NCBI RefSeq assembly: GCF_030690725.1
Contig: NZ_JAUYGD010000082.1
Coordinates: 1-47,721, forward strand
Length of the DNA stretch: 47,721 nucleotides
Reading direction: 5' to 3'
Source of the DNA: Pseudomonas sp.
GTDB lineage: Bacteria; Pseudomonadota; Gammaproteobacteria; Pseudomonadales; Pseudomonadaceae
Made by a program: the position numbers and the translations under genes. The notes below the pieces were generated by a model. The model was not told the origin of the DNA and did no database searches. It was given only the letters and a program-made list of their open reading frames with translations. Shown in pieces: positions 30,875 through 40,162 of this stretch. Numbering within the stretch: position 1 is the first letter of the stretch; the number at the start of each line of letters is the position of its first letter.

Positions 30875-33244
30875 CTAGAGGCCGTAGCCTGCCAAGGCTG
30901 ACAAGAACTGCGCCTCGTCAATCACCCGCACACCCAGCTCACTGGCTTTTGCCAGCTTTGAGCCCGCACCAGGCCCAGCCACCACACAACTGGTTTTCGC
31001 CGAGACTGAACCGGCAACCTTGGCCCCCAGACTTTCCAGCTTTTCCTTGGCGGCATCACGGCTCATCACTTCCAGCGTGCCTGTCAGTACCCAGGTCTGC
31101 CCAGCCAGCGGCAAGCCTTCGATAACTTTCTTCTCGCTGTGCCAGTGCATGCCAAAGGCCTGCAACTGCGCTTCGATGGCGCGCGCGCGCTCGACATTGG
31201 CCGGTATCTGGAAAAAATCGCGCACAGCGTTGGCCTGTTTATCAGGCAGAGTCTGGCGCATATCCAGCCAGTCAGCCGCCAGTACAGCCTCAAGGCTGCC
31301 AAACTTATCTGCCAGCTTCTGTGCGCCGCCGGGGCCGACGGAGGGGATATTCAGCTTGTCGAGCATGCCTGCCAACGTAGCACTGGCACTGAACTCGGCA
31401 CTCAACTCGCCTTGCTCCTGCAGCTGCAAGCCGCATTCATCACTGGCCAGCAAAGCCGAGATCACCTGCTGGTTATGGCTATCGGCAAAGAAGCTGTGGA
31501 TCTCATACGCCACTTCCAGACCAATATCCGGCAGGTAGGTCAGCACTTCAGGCAAGGCTTGCTGCACGCGCTCCAGGGAGGCCAACGCACGGGCCAGTAC
31601 CTTGGCAGTCTCCTCACCTACGTCGGGTATGCCCAGGGCGTAGATAAAGCGTGCCAGGCTGGGTTGTTTACTGTCGGCAATGGCCTGCAGCAGCTTGTTG
31701 CTGGACACCTCGGCAAAGCCTTCCAGGTTGATGATCTGCTCATACTTGAGCTGATACAGATCGGCCGGTGAGGCGATCAGCTGCTCATCAACCAACTGCT
31801 CGATGGTTTTGTCACCCAGGCCTTCGATATCCATGGCCCGGCGCGAGACAAAGTGAATAATCGCCTGTTTGAGCTGCGCGCCACAGGCCAAGCGGCCAAC
31901 GCAGCGGTATACCGAGCCTTCGCTGAAGGTTTCCTTGCCCTTGCTGCGCTTGACCAGCTGGGTGCGCTCGACGTGGGAGCCGCACACTGGGCAGCTTTCA
32001 GGGATCTGCACAGGCTTGGCATCCAGTGGGCGGCGCTCAGGCACCACCTGAACCACCTGCGGAATCACATCGCCGGCGCGACGGATAATCACCGTATCGC
32101 CGATCATCACCCCCAGGCGCGCCACCTCATCCATATTGTGCAACGTCGCGTTGGACACCGTAACACCCGCCACCTTGACCGGTTTCAAGCGCGCGACCGG
32201 GGTAACCGCGCCAGTACGGCCAACCTGAAACTCCACGTCCAGCAGCTCGGTCAGCTCTTCCAGCGCCGGGAACTTATGGGCAATCGCCCAGCGCGGCTCA
32301 CGGGCGCGAAAGCCCAGCTCACGCTGATAAGCCAGGCTGTTGACCTTGAACACCACACCGTCGATTTCATAAGCCAGCGACTCACGACGCTCACCGATGC
32401 TGCGGTAGTAGGCCAGGCACTCATCGGCACCTCTGGCCAGTTTCAACTCACGGCTGATCGGCATGCCCCATTGCTTCAGCGCCTCAAGGATACCGATATG
32501 GGTCTGTGGCAGCTCGCCTTGCACCTGGCCGATGCCGTAGCAGCAGAACTCCAGCGGACGGCTGGCGGTGATCTTCGAGTCCAGCTGACGCAGGCTGCCG
32601 GCAGCTGCATTGCGCGGATTGGCGAAGGTCTTGCCGCCCTGCTCCAGCTGCCGCGCATTCAGCGCCTCGAAACCGGCCTTGGAGATAAAGACTTCGCCAC
32701 GCACCTCCAGCACAGACGGCCAGCCCTCGCCCTGCAGCTTTAACGGCACATTGCGAATGGTGCGCACGTTGACGCTGATGTCCTCGCCCGTGCTGCCATC
32801 ACCACGCGTCGCGCCACGCACCAACAGGCCGTCGCGATACAACAGACTGACGGCCAGGCCATCAAGCTTGGGCTCGCAGCTGTACTCAACCTCGGCGCCA
32901 CCACCAAACAGATCGCCCGCCGGCAGGTCCAGCCCCTCACGCACCCGGCGGTCGAAATCCAGCAGGTCGGTTTCTTCAAAAGCGTTGCCCAAACTAAGCA
33001 TCGGCACTTCGTGCCTGACCTCACCGAAGGCCGAAAGCGCCAGGCTACCGACGCGCTGGGTCGGTGAGTCGGCCGTGACCAGCTCTGGGTGTTCGGCTTC
33101 CAGGGCTTTCAGCTCATGGAACAGGCGGTCATATTCGGCGTCAGGAATACTCGGCTCATCGAGTACGTGATAGCGATAGTTATGCCCATCCAGTTCGGCA
33201 CGCAGTTGCAGAATGCGCTGGGCAGCAATCGAGGCGTCGGTCAT
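30875..33244 (-). CDS. ligA: NAD+-dependent DNA ligase LigA
   Basis: This is a 789-residue ligase that seals nicks in replication and repair. The order is: Ia domain, adenylation domain with Lys126 in CEPKLDGLAVSLLY (the KxDG nucleophile), OB fold, zinc finger (CPVCGSH near 408, with CVG and ACGAQ), helix-hairpin-helix repeats, and a C-terminal BRCT domain (LAGQTWVLTGTLEVMSRD to the end). It is longer than the 671-residue E. coli enzyme, which I recall as usual for Pseudomonas. It follows zipA in the same direction, although a terminator-like hairpin lies between them. The Shine-Dalgarno is weak (GAGAG). Confidence 0.97.
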   Translation of the reverse strand: MTDASIAAQRILQLRAELDGHNYRYHVLDEPSIPDAEYDRLFHELKALEAEHPELVTADSPTQRVGSLALSAFGEVRHEVPMLSLGNAFEETDLLDFDRRVREGLDLPAGDLFGGGAEVEYSCEPKLDGLAVSLLYRDGLLVRGATRGDGSTGEDISVNVRTIRNVPLKLQGEGWPSVLEVRGEVFISKAGFEALNARQLEQGGKTFANPRNAAAGSLRQLDSKITASRPLEFCCYGIGQVQGELPQTHIGILEALKQWGMPISRELKLARGADECLAYYRSIGERRESLAYEIDGVVFKVNSLAYQRELGFRAREPRWAIAHKFPALEELTELLDVEFQVGRTGAVTPVARLKPVKVAGVTVSNATLHNMDEVARLGVMIGDTVIIRRAGDVIPQVVQVVPERRPLDAKPVQIPESCPVCGSHVERTQLVKRSKGKETFSEGSVYRCVGRLACGAQLKQAIIHFVSRRAMDIEGLGDKTIEQLVDEQLIASPADLYQLKYEQIINLEGFAEVSSNKLLQAIADSKQPSLARFIYALGIPDVGEETAKVLARALASLERVQQALPEVLTYLPDIGLEVAYEIHSFFADSHNQQVISALLASDECGLQLQEQGELSAEFSASATLAGMLDKLNIPSVGPGGAQKLADKFGSLEAVLAADWLDMRQTLPDKQANAVRDFFQIPANVERARAIEAQLQAFGMHWHSEKKVIEGLPLAGQTWVLTGTLEVMSRDAAKEKLESLGAKVAGSVSAKTSCVVAGPGAGSKLAKASELGVRVIDEAQFLSALAGYGL

Positions 33245-33265
33245 TGCGGTGTGCTCTCAAACGAA

Positions 33266-33287
33266 AAGAGCAGCCTTGGCTGCTCTT
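33266..33287 (-). terminator. Hairpin after zipA
   Basis: AAGAGCAG (33266-33273) pairs with CTGCTCTT (33280-33287). Read on the minus strand it is followed by TTTCG. It lies between the zipA stop and the ligA start, and may attenuate ligA or give it a separate transcript. Confidence 0.65.
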
Positions 33288-33305
33288 GGTATTTCATCGA
33301 TTAAA

Positions 33306-34130
33306 TCAGCGCTTATTGGTCAGTTGCTTGCGCTCGTATTCGACGATGCGTTGACGGTAGTGTTCGATAGTTTGCGCGGTCATCACACTGCGCTGGTCAT
33401 CCTTCAACTCGCCACCCAGTTCATGGGCCAGTTTGCGTGCGGCGGCCACCATCACATCAAAAGCCTGCTTGGGATGACGCGGGCCCGGCAAACCGAGGAA
33501 GAAACTCACGGCGCGGGTGCTGAAACCTTCAATGTCGTCGAGGTCAAAGGTGCCAGGTTTCAACGCATTGGCCATGGAGAACAGCACTTCACCATTGCCC
33601 GCCATGCTTTCGTGGCGATGGAAAATATCCATCTCGCCAAAACGCAGGCCGCTTTCCAGAATATTCTGCAACAGCGCTGGGCCTTTGAAGCCTTCTTCAT
33701 CGCGGGCGATGACATTGATCACCAGCACTTCTTCAACCGGTGGCAATTCCTTGCTGCTTTCCTTGGCCTGACTGGCGGGTTTGACCACGTCGTCATCGAC
33801 CGGGTTAAGCAGCGTCGGTACAGGTTCTTCCAGGCCCAGATTAAGGTCGCCTTGTTGCGGCTCACCACTGCGGCGACGATTCAACTCACGCGCGCTTAGC
33901 GATGGCAGGTCTTCTTCATCAAAAGCCGGCTCGTTACTGCGATCAATAACCCGCGGCGGGCTGAGCAGATCAGGATCGCTGTCATCATCCGGCAGGTTGG
34001 CAAAACTGCGGTCAAGTTTGAACTTGAGTTTGCCCTTACCACCACGCATCCGCCGCCAGCCATCAAACAGGATGCCGGCAATCACAATAATGCCGATGAC
34101 AATCAGCCACTCGCGCAGACCGAATTCCAT
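33306..34130 (-). CDS. zipA: Cell division protein ZipA
   Basis: This 274-residue division protein tethers FtsZ to the inner membrane. The N-terminal membrane helix is LREWLIVIGIIVIAGILFDGWRRMR (about 6-30). A charged, Pro-containing linker (31-130) is followed by the C-terminal FtsZ-binding domain (about 135-274), with VINVIARDEEGFKGPALLQN and FSMANALKPGTFDLDDIEGF. The order smc-zipA-ligA is the usual Pseudomonas arrangement. AAGGT lies before the ATG. The 182-nt space upstream, after smc, shows only a short GGCC hairpin and no gene. Confidence 0.95.
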   Translation of the reverse strand: MEFGLREWLIVIGIIVIAGILFDGWRRMRGGKGKLKFKLDRSFANLPDDDSDPDLLSPPRVIDRSNEPAFDEEDLPSLSARELNRRRSGEPQQGDLNLGLEEPVPTLLNPVDDDVVKPASQAKESSKELPPVEEVLVINVIARDEEGFKGPALLQNILESGLRFGEMDIFHRHESMAGNGEVLFSMANALKPGTFDLDDIEGFSTRAVSFFLGLPGPRHPKQAFDVMVAAARKLAHELGGELKDDQRSVMTAQTIEHYRQRIVEYERKQLTNKR

Positions 34131-34312
34131 GAAATACCTTAACCCCTAATAAAAATGTGATGAAAAAGGCCTTCCTGGGCCATTTTGCTAATTCTTTTCC
34201 GCGACGCCAAGCCTATGTTCTGCCAGGCCTTTCCCTGAGTTATAACGCCACGTCTAATAACAATGCGCATTAAGCTAGCACGACGAAAGATAACTTTACA
34301 CCGCCCTGGCCA

Positions 34313-37300
34313 TCATGATTCAACCAAGGCTAGCGCTTCCTCCACATCCACGGCCACCAATCGCGAACAACCGGGCTCGTGCATGGTTACGCCCATCAAC
34401 TGATCAGCCATTTCCATGGCGATTTTATTGTGGGTGATATAGATAAATTGCACGGTTTCCGACATCTCTTTTACCAGCCGGGCATAGCGCCCAACGTTGG
34501 CATCATCCAGCGGCGCATCCACTTCATCGAGCATGCAGAACGGCGCTGGATTGAGTTTGAAGATGGCAAATACCAGGGCCAGGGCAGTCAACGCCTTTTC
34601 CCCACCGGACAATAAATGAATGGTGCTGTTCTTCTTGCCCGGCGGGCGCGCCATGATGGTTACGCCGGTATCCAGCAGGTCTTCGCCGGTCAGCTCCAGA
34701 TAGGCGTTGCCACCGCCGAAGACTTTCGGGAAGAGCGCCTGCAAGCCGCCGTTGATCTGGTCGAAAGTTTCCTTGAAGCGGTTGCGAGTTTCCTTGTCGA
34801 TCTTACGGATGACGTTTTCCAGGGTTTCCAGCGCTTCGACCAGATCAGCGTTCTGCGCATCCAGGTAACGCTTACGTTCGGATTGCTGCTGATACTCATC
34901 AATTGCCGCCAGGTTGATCGGGCCCAGACGCTGGATGCGTGCAGCCAGACGTTCCAGCTCTTCTTCCCAGGCTTTCTCGCTGGCCTCGGTCGGCAAGGTC
35001 GCCAGTACGCCATGCAGGTCGTAGTTGTCTTCCAGCAGCTGATCCTGCAGGGCCTTACGCCGTACGGTCAGCGATTGCCAGTCCATGCGTTGCTGTTCCA
35101 GCTGGCCACGCAGCAACTGTGCTTGTTGCTCGGCCTGGGTGCGGCGTTTTTCTGCGTCACGCAGTTCGCGGTCGGCATCTTCCAGGGCCAGACGCGCCAG
35201 CTTGAGCTCGTCTTCCACCGCCATGCGCTTGTCGAGCTGTTCTTCGAGCTTCATGCGCAGTTCTTCCAGCGGTGCCTCACCCTCCTCCAGATTGAGGTTG
35301 AGCTGCTCACGCTTCTCGTGCAAGCGTTCGGCCTGTAGTTCCAGGCGCTCCAGAGCCTGGCGGGTGGAGTCATGCTGGGCCTTCAGCGAGCCCAGACGCA
35401 CAGCCAGTTGATGAGCGTGATCCTTATGCTGCCGGGCCTCCTGGCGCACGCGATCAAGACGTTCGCGCAGGCTGTCGCGGCGGGCCAACAGGCTTTCACG
35501 CTGCTCATTATCGGTCGCCATGGCATCCAGGGCGTCCTGCAGTTGCAGGCGTGACTCACCCAGTTGCTCGTGCTCTATTTCGCGCTGTTCGCCCAGCTCC
35601 AATAGTTCGCTGTCCAAGCGGGTACGGCGTAATACCAGCTGCTCAACCTTGGCTTGCCCGGCGGACAGATGCGCCTTCAGCTCACCAAGACGACGAGCCA
35701 GATCCTGAGCCTGGCGGCGTTGCTGCTCGCGCTGTTCTTCCTGAGTGCGCTGGTTTTCGCGCAGATGAGTCAAGCGCTCATCCAGTACAGCCAACGCCGC
35801 TTCACGCTCATCGCGCTCCAGCGTAAGCCGTTCGATCTCCTGGCCACGGGCCAGTACGCTGCTTTCCGCTTCACTGGCGCGGCGCACCCGCAAAAAGTGC
35901 CGACCGACCCAGTAACCATCACGGCTGATTAGGCTTTCGCCTTCGCCCAGACTCAAGCGTGCGGCCAGCGCTTCATCCAGACTCTGCACCGGTTTGACCT
36001 TGCCCAGCCAAGGCGCCAGATCGACGTTGGCTTCAACCTTATCCAGCAAACTACCCGCCACCCGCGCGCCACCCTTGTTCGGGCTGGCCAGGCGCAGATC
36101 GCCCTGGGTTAAGCCGGCAAAATCCAAGCCTTGGAAATCATCCAGCAACACGGCCTGCAAGTCGGCACCCAGCACGGTTTCCACCGCCAGCTCCCAACCG
36201 GCTTCAACCCGCAGGCCTTCAGCCAGACGCGGGCGTTCGCTCAGTTGCTGCTCGCGTAGCCATTCGCCAGCACCTTTGCCGGGATCAAGCGCCGCTTGCT
36301 GCAGCGCCTCCAACGATGCCAAACGGCCATTCAGGCGTTGCAGTTCACCTTGCGCCTGCTGCTGGGCCTGACCGCTGTGCTGCAGGTCATTGCGCAGTTG
36401 CTGCAGACGCTCGGTCTGCTGTTCTTCTTCCAGCTGCAGGTCTTCCAGGCTGATTTCGCCGGCAGCGATCTGCTCGCTCAGTTCAATAATTGCCGCATCT
36501 TCCGGGTCAGCCGCCAGTTGCTGCAGTTCATCGGTCAGACGGCGCTGGCGCTCGGCCAGACGCTCCAGGCTCTGTTCCAGTTGCTGAATGCGTGATTGCT
36601 GCACCTCGGCCTGACGACGCGGTTCGGCGCTGCGCTGGTTGAAGCTGTCCCACTGTTCCTGCCAGCCATGCATGGCGGTTTCGGATTCTTCCAGCCCGGC
36701 CGCAGACTCTTCGGCCGCCGCTGCAGTCAGCTCCTGCTCGGGTCCAAGCATGGCCAGCTCTTCGCCCAAGGTCGCCAGCAACGTGCGGTCGTGGCCTAGG
36801 TGCGATTCGGTTTCCAGGCGTGCGCGTTCGGCCTCGTTGAGGTCATCCTGCAACTGACGCAGACGCTGCTGGCCGTGCTGGATACTCTGTTCGATACGGG
36901 CGATATCGCCCCCCACTGAATAGAAGCGGCCCTGCACCAGGTTGAATCGCTCACTCAGTTCATGATGACCATCACGCAGCCGCTCGATGCTGGCATCGGC
37001 ATTGCGTTGCTCGGCCACCAGCGCTTCGAAGCTGATTTCCTGGTTGCTGATCACCGCCTCGCGGCTGCCCACCTGCTCGTTCAGCGCCTGCCAACGCAGA
37101 GCTGTGAGCTGGGCCTTGAGCTGGCGCTCCTCGGCTTTGTATTCCTGATACTTCTCCGCCGATTGAGCCTGACGGTGCAGGCGGTCGAGCTGGCGTTCCA
37201 GTTCTTCACGCAAATCGGTCAGGCGCGCCAGGTTTTCATGGGTGCGACGGATGCGGTTCTCGGTCTCGCGGCGGCGCTCCTTGTATTTGGAGATGCCGGC

Positions 37301-37801
37301 GGCTTCTTCAATAAAGTTGCGCAGGTCTTCCGGCTTGGCTTCGATCAGCTTGCTGATCATGCCCTGCTCAATGATCGAGTAACTGCGCGGGCCCAGGCCA
37401 GTGCCGAGGAAGATGTCAGTGATGTCGCGGCGACGGCACTTGGTGCCGTTGAGGAAATAGGTGTTCTGGCTGTCGCGGGTGACCCGGCGGCGAATCGAGA
37501 TTTCGTTATAGCCCGCGTATTCGCCCGTCAGGGTGCCATCGGAGTTGTCGAAGATCAGCTCGATGGAGGCTTGGGTCACCGGCTTGCGGGTATTGGAGCC
37601 ATTGAAGATGACGTCGGTCATCGACTCGCCGCGCAGGTTCTTCGCCGAACTTTCGCCCATCACCCAGCGCACGGCATCGATAATGTTCGACTTGCCGCAG
37701 CCGTTCGGCCCAACCACTGCCGCCATATTACTGGGGAAAGTTACCGTGGTCGGGTCGACGAAGGACTTGAAGCCGGCCAGTTTGATGCACTTGAGCCGCA
37801 T
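34313..37801 (-). CDS. smc: Chromosome segregation ATPase SMC
   Basis: This 1162-residue condensin subunit organises and segregates the chromosome. The N-terminal head has Walker A GPNGCGKSN (31-39). Long coiled coils rich in Gln, Glu, Arg and Leu flank a central hinge (about 505-640, including AGEWLREQQLSERPRLAEGL and GYWVGRHFLRVRRASE). The C-terminal head has the ABC signature LSGGEKALTALAL and Walker B with FCMLDEVDAPLDDANV. No scpA or scpB gene is present in the window. AAGGAAGG lies before the ATG, 12 nt after the upstream GntR-type gene, so co-transcription is possible. Confidence 0.97.
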   Translation of the reverse strand: MRLKCIKLAGFKSFVDPTTVTFPSNMAAVVGPNGCGKSNIIDAVRWVMGESSAKNLRGESMTDVIFNGSNTRKPVTQASIELIFDNSDGTLTGEYAGYNEISIRRRVTRDSQNTYFLNGTKCRRRDITDIFLGTGLGPRSYSIIEQGMISKLIEAKPEDLRNFIEEAAGISKYKERRRETENRIRRTHENLARLTDLREELERQLDRLHRQAQSAEKYQEYKAEERQLKAQLTALRWQALNEQVGSREAVISNQEISFEALVAEQRNADASIERLRDGHHELSERFNLVQGRFYSVGGDIARIEQSIQHGQQRLRQLQDDLNEAERARLETESHLGHDRTLLATLGEELAMLGPEQELTAAAAEESAAGLEESETAMHGWQEQWDSFNQRSAEPRRQAEVQQSRIQQLEQSLERLAERQRRLTDELQQLAADPEDAAIIELSEQIAAGEISLEDLQLEEEQQTERLQQLRNDLQHSGQAQQQAQGELQRLNGRLASLEALQQAALDPGKGAGEWLREQQLSERPRLAEGLRVEAGWELAVETVLGADLQAVLLDDFQGLDFAGLTQGDLRLASPNKGGARVAGSLLDKVEANVDLAPWLGKVKPVQSLDEALAARLSLGEGESLISRDGYWVGRHFLRVRRASEAESSVLARGQEIERLTLERDEREAALAVLDERLTHLRENQRTQEEQREQQRRQAQDLARRLGELKAHLSAGQAKVEQLVLRRTRLDSELLELGEQREIEHEQLGESRLQLQDALDAMATDNEQRESLLARRDSLRERLDRVRQEARQHKDHAHQLAVRLGSLKAQHDSTRQALERLELQAERLHEKREQLNLNLEEGEAPLEELRMKLEEQLDKRMAVEDELKLARLALEDADRELRDAEKRRTQAEQQAQLLRGQLEQQRMDWQSLTVRRKALQDQLLEDNYDLHGVLATLPTEASEKAWEEELERLAARIQRLGPINLAAIDEYQQQSERKRYLDAQNADLVEALETLENVIRKIDKETRNRFKETFDQINGGLQALFPKVFGGGNAYLELTGEDLLDTGVTIMARPPGKKNSTIHLLSGGEKALTALALVFAIFKLNPAPFCMLDEVDAPLDDANVGRYARLVKEMSETVQFIYITHNKIAMEMADQLMGVTMHEPGCSRLVAVDVEEALALVES

Positions 37802-37813
37802 AGACAGCCTTCC

Positions 37814-38473
37814 TTAAGCGTCGGCCAGTGCGGCCAGCACCAGCTGGCAATTGTGCTCACCGTAACCCAGCAATACCTCACGAATGGCCTGATGGTTACG
37901 GGCGATGATCGCCTGCAGCAAGGCAGCAAAGGTATTGAGGAACTGGCCCATTTCTCCTTTGCGCCGCTCCAGCGCCAGGTGATAGGTGCGGCTGATGGCC
38001 GGCAACAGATTCTCCACGGTTTCCTGCAGGTAGGGATTGTTGGAGAACGGGAACGCGGCACGCATGATGTCGAAGCTACTCTCGACAAAGCCGTCGATGT
38101 CTTCGCGTTGCAGGCTGTCCTGCAGACGCTGCTGAATCACCAGGAACGGACCGAGATCAGCCTCGACCTGCCAGCTATCCGCCACCGCTTTGCCCAGCAG
38201 GATGTACAGTTCCATGACCAGGGCATACAGGCTCTTGACATTATGCGGCGTCAGTTCAGCCACCTGCGCGCCGCGGCGCGGCGGGATCACGATTAGGTGG
38301 CGGCGCTCAAGAATCAGCAATGCTTCACGCACCGACCCTCGGCTGACATTCAGCGCCTGAGTGACTTTCTGTTCCTGAATCCGCTCACGCGCCTTCAACT
38401 CACCACGAATGATGCGTTCGGCAAGATGATGGGCGATCTGCTCAGCGAGGCTATCCGGTGCCTTGAACGTCAT
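37814..38473 (-). CDS. GntR-family transcriptional regulator with FCD-type domain
   Basis: The 219-residue regulator has an N-terminal winged helix-turn-helix (about 10-75) with VTQALNVSRGSVREALLILERRHLI and PPRRGAQVAEL. The C-terminal all-helical ligand domain is of the FadR/FCD type (about 80-215), in which His and Asp residues usually hold a metal and an organic acid. It is divergent from alkB, with a perfect inverted repeat between the two genes, and lies 12 nt ahead of smc. It may control alkB, itself or both. AAGGA precedes the ATG at 38473. Confidence 0.9.
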   Translation of the reverse strand: MTFKAPDSLAEQIAHHLAERIIRGELKARERIQEQKVTQALNVSRGSVREALLILERRHLIVIPPRRGAQVAELTPHNVKSLYALVMELYILLGKAVADSWQVEADLGPFLVIQQRLQDSLQREDIDGFVESSFDIMRAAFPFSNNPYLQETVENLLPAISRTYHLALERRKGEMGQFLNTFAALLQAIIARNHQAIREVLLGYGEHNCQLVLAALADA

Positions 38474-38569
38474 GATGATCCTTAGGCTCTATCTGACCTA
38501 TTGGGGGGCAAACAAGGGTCTCAACCCCACGCCAGGCTTGGCTTGGGCGGTACAGCGCAGGGCGCGAGT

Positions 38570-38586
38570 GTAACACAGGGTGTTAC
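38570..38586. promoter_or_regulatory. Candidate GntR operator between the regulator and alkB
   Basis: GTAACAC (38570-38576), AGG, GTGTTAC (38580-38586) is a perfect 7-bp inverted repeat. It lies about 100 nt before the GntR ATG and about 125 nt before the alkB ATG. Dyads of this size are typical GntR-dimer sites. Confidence 0.5.
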
Positions 38587-38641
38587 CGGGCCAAGGCCGC
38601 CCGCGCCCTGCATTCAAACCAAAAGGTGGGCTACTGAGGGA

Positions 38642-38669
38642 TGGTCATAAAAATGGATTGTCCTACAAT
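38642..38669 (+). promoter_or_regulatory. Candidate promoter of alkB
   Basis: TACAAT (38664-38669) is a good -10, with TGGTCA (38642-38647) as a weak -35 at 16-nt spacing. The -10 is 43 nt before the ATG. A weak -35 suggests an activator. Confidence 0.4.
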
Positions 38670-38712
38670 CCTACCAACACCCTATTCCAACAATAACAAG
38701 TACGGAGCCACC

Positions 38713-39852
38713 ATGTTCGAACGCCTGCCCTCAAACTGGATGCTTGCCATTAAAAGCATCGGCTACTGGTTCTGGTTGATCCCGGTATTGGGTATCCCAT
38801 TGAGCTATTACTGGTCATTAAACAGCCAATACGCTAACGCCTGGCCCTGGCTGGTCATCGTGGTGGTCTTTGGGCTTATCCCGCTGCTGGACTTCATCAT
38901 TGGCCGCGACCCGGCTAACCCGGATGAAACCGTGCAAGTTCCGCAAATGGAGCAGCAGGGCTACTACCGGCTCTTAAGCCTGGCCACAGTACCCGCGCTG
39001 CTGGGCATGCTCGGCTGGGCCGGCTGGGTCTTTGTCAGCCATGAGGTCTGGAGCTGGGTAGGCCAGCTGGGCTGGGTGCTGTCGGTTGGCACTGTCACCG
39101 GGGCGATAGGTATTACCGTGGCCCATGAGTTCATCCACAAGGACCCACAGCTGGAGCAGAACGCTGGCGGCCTGCTGCTCGCTGCTGTGTGCTATGGCGG
39201 CTTCAAGATCGAACATGTGCGCGGTCACCATGTGAATGTATCGACCCCGGAAGACGCCAGCTCCTCGCGCTATGGCCAGAGCCTGTATGCCTTTCTGCCG
39301 CATGCCTACAAGCACAACTTTCTCAATGCCTGGAAGCTCGAAGCCGAACGCTTGAAACGCAAGAACCTGCCCGCCCTGCACTGGCGCAATGAGCTGATTG
39401 CCTGGTATGCCATCAGCGTACTGTTCCTGCTCGGCTTCAGTTTGGCTTTCGGCTGGCTCGGCGCACTGTTCTTTATTGCCCAATCGCTGGTCGCCTTCAC
39501 CCTGCTGGAAATCGTCAACTACGTGGAACACTACGGTTTGCATCGGCGCAAGTTGGACAATGGCCGCTATGAGCGCACCAATCCGACGCATTCCTGGAAC
39601 AGCAATTTCCTGCTGACCAACCTGTTCCTCTTCCACCTGCAGCGCCATTCCGACCACCACGCTTACGCCAAACGTCGCTACCAGGTGCTGCGCCACTTCG
39701 ACGACAGCCCGCAGCTGCCCAATGGCTATGCCGGGATGATCGTTCTGGCGCTGTTCCCGCCGCTGTGGCGCGCGGTGATGGACCCGCGGGTACGCGCCTA
39801 CTACGCCGGTGAAGAACATCAATTGACTGATTCGCAGCTGACCCACTCTTAA
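38713..39852 (+). CDS. alkB: Alkane 1-monooxygenase (membrane di-iron hydroxylase)
   Basis: This 379-residue integral-membrane enzyme oxidises the terminal carbon of alkanes using rubredoxin electrons. All family histidine boxes are present: HEFIH (138-142), EHVRGHH (167-173), NYVEHYG (269-275) and LQRHSDHHA (309-317). About six membrane helices are visible (around 17-35, 44-63, 91-108, 118-137, 228-248, 250-268). The ATG at 38713 follows GGAG; an earlier in-frame ATG at 38641 lies within the promoter and is rejected. No rubredoxin or rubredoxin reductase gene is nearby. The location beside the smc-linked GntR gene corresponds to the alkB2 locus as I recall it in P. aeruginosa. Confidence 0.95.
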   Translation: MFERLPSNWMLAIKSIGYWFWLIPVLGIPLSYYWSLNSQYANAWPWLVIVVVFGLIPLLDFIIGRDPANPDETVQVPQMEQQGYYRLLSLATVPALLGMLGWAGWVFVSHEVWSWVGQLGWVLSVGTVTGAIGITVAHEFIHKDPQLEQNAGGLLLAAVCYGGFKIEHVRGHHVNVSTPEDASSSRYGQSLYAFLPHAYKHNFLNAWKLEAERLKRKNLPALHWRNELIAWYAISVLFLLGFSLAFGWLGALFFIAQSLVAFTLLEIVNYVEHYGLHRRKLDNGRYERTNPTHSWNSNFLLTNLFLFHLQRHSDHHAYAKRRYQVLRHFDDSPQLPNGYAGMIVLALFPPLWRAVMDPRVRAYYAGEEHQLTDSQLTHS

Positions 39853-39868
39853 GTCCAGACACCGCAAC

Positions 39869-39906
39869 AAAAAAACGCCAAGGGCCCGCACCCTTGGCGT
39901 TTTTTT
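39869..39906 (+). terminator. Rho-independent terminator of alkB
   Basis: ACGCCAAGGG (39875-39884) pairs with CCCTTGGCGT (39891-39900), flanked by a run of As before and TTTTTT after. It can work on both strands. It opens the 310-nt alkB-xdhA gap. Confidence 0.93.
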
Positions 39907-40025
39907 GTTTGCTGGTCGCCATGTTTTCGCAACGCCTGCTTGGCACAAAAGCAGCTAGCGTTTAACCAGGCTGCAGGGCTTTTCGCGCTCATAACTGAAT
40001 CGTATGACAATCGCCTGACCAAAGA

Positions 40026-40066
40026 GTCAAATATTTGTTGACCCTAAAGTCAGAAAACTCTAGATT
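40026..40066 (+). promoter_or_regulatory. xdhA promoter with overlapping inverted repeats
   Basis: TTGACC (40038-40043), 17 nt, TAGATT (40061-40066) is a good sigma-70 promoter. The transcript would have a leader of about 90 nt. The -35 overlaps GTCAA-N7-TTGAC (40026-40042), and the same TTGAC pairs also with GTCAG at 40049-40053. A repressor bound here would block the -35. The rest of the 310-nt gap (39907-40162) shows no gene. Confidence 0.6.
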
Positions 40067-40162
40067 CGCCTCATGCCAAGCCGTGTGGAAACGCTGTGCT
40101 GCCCAACGTAGCCGTTTCAACAGAGCCTGATACGAGAACAATAAAGTGCCTGGAGGTCGTCC

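Noticed and set aside
36962..38296. A 444-codon open frame antisense to smc and the GntR gene
   Set aside because: It spans two genuine genes and their 12-nt junction on the other strand and has no family resemblance.
39603..39617. A 12-of-14 match to the TTCC box inside alkB
   Set aside because: It lies within the alkB coding sequence, encoding Phe-Leu-Leu-Thr, and not upstream of any gene, so it is probably chance. It shows that single matches outside intergenic regions should not be trusted.
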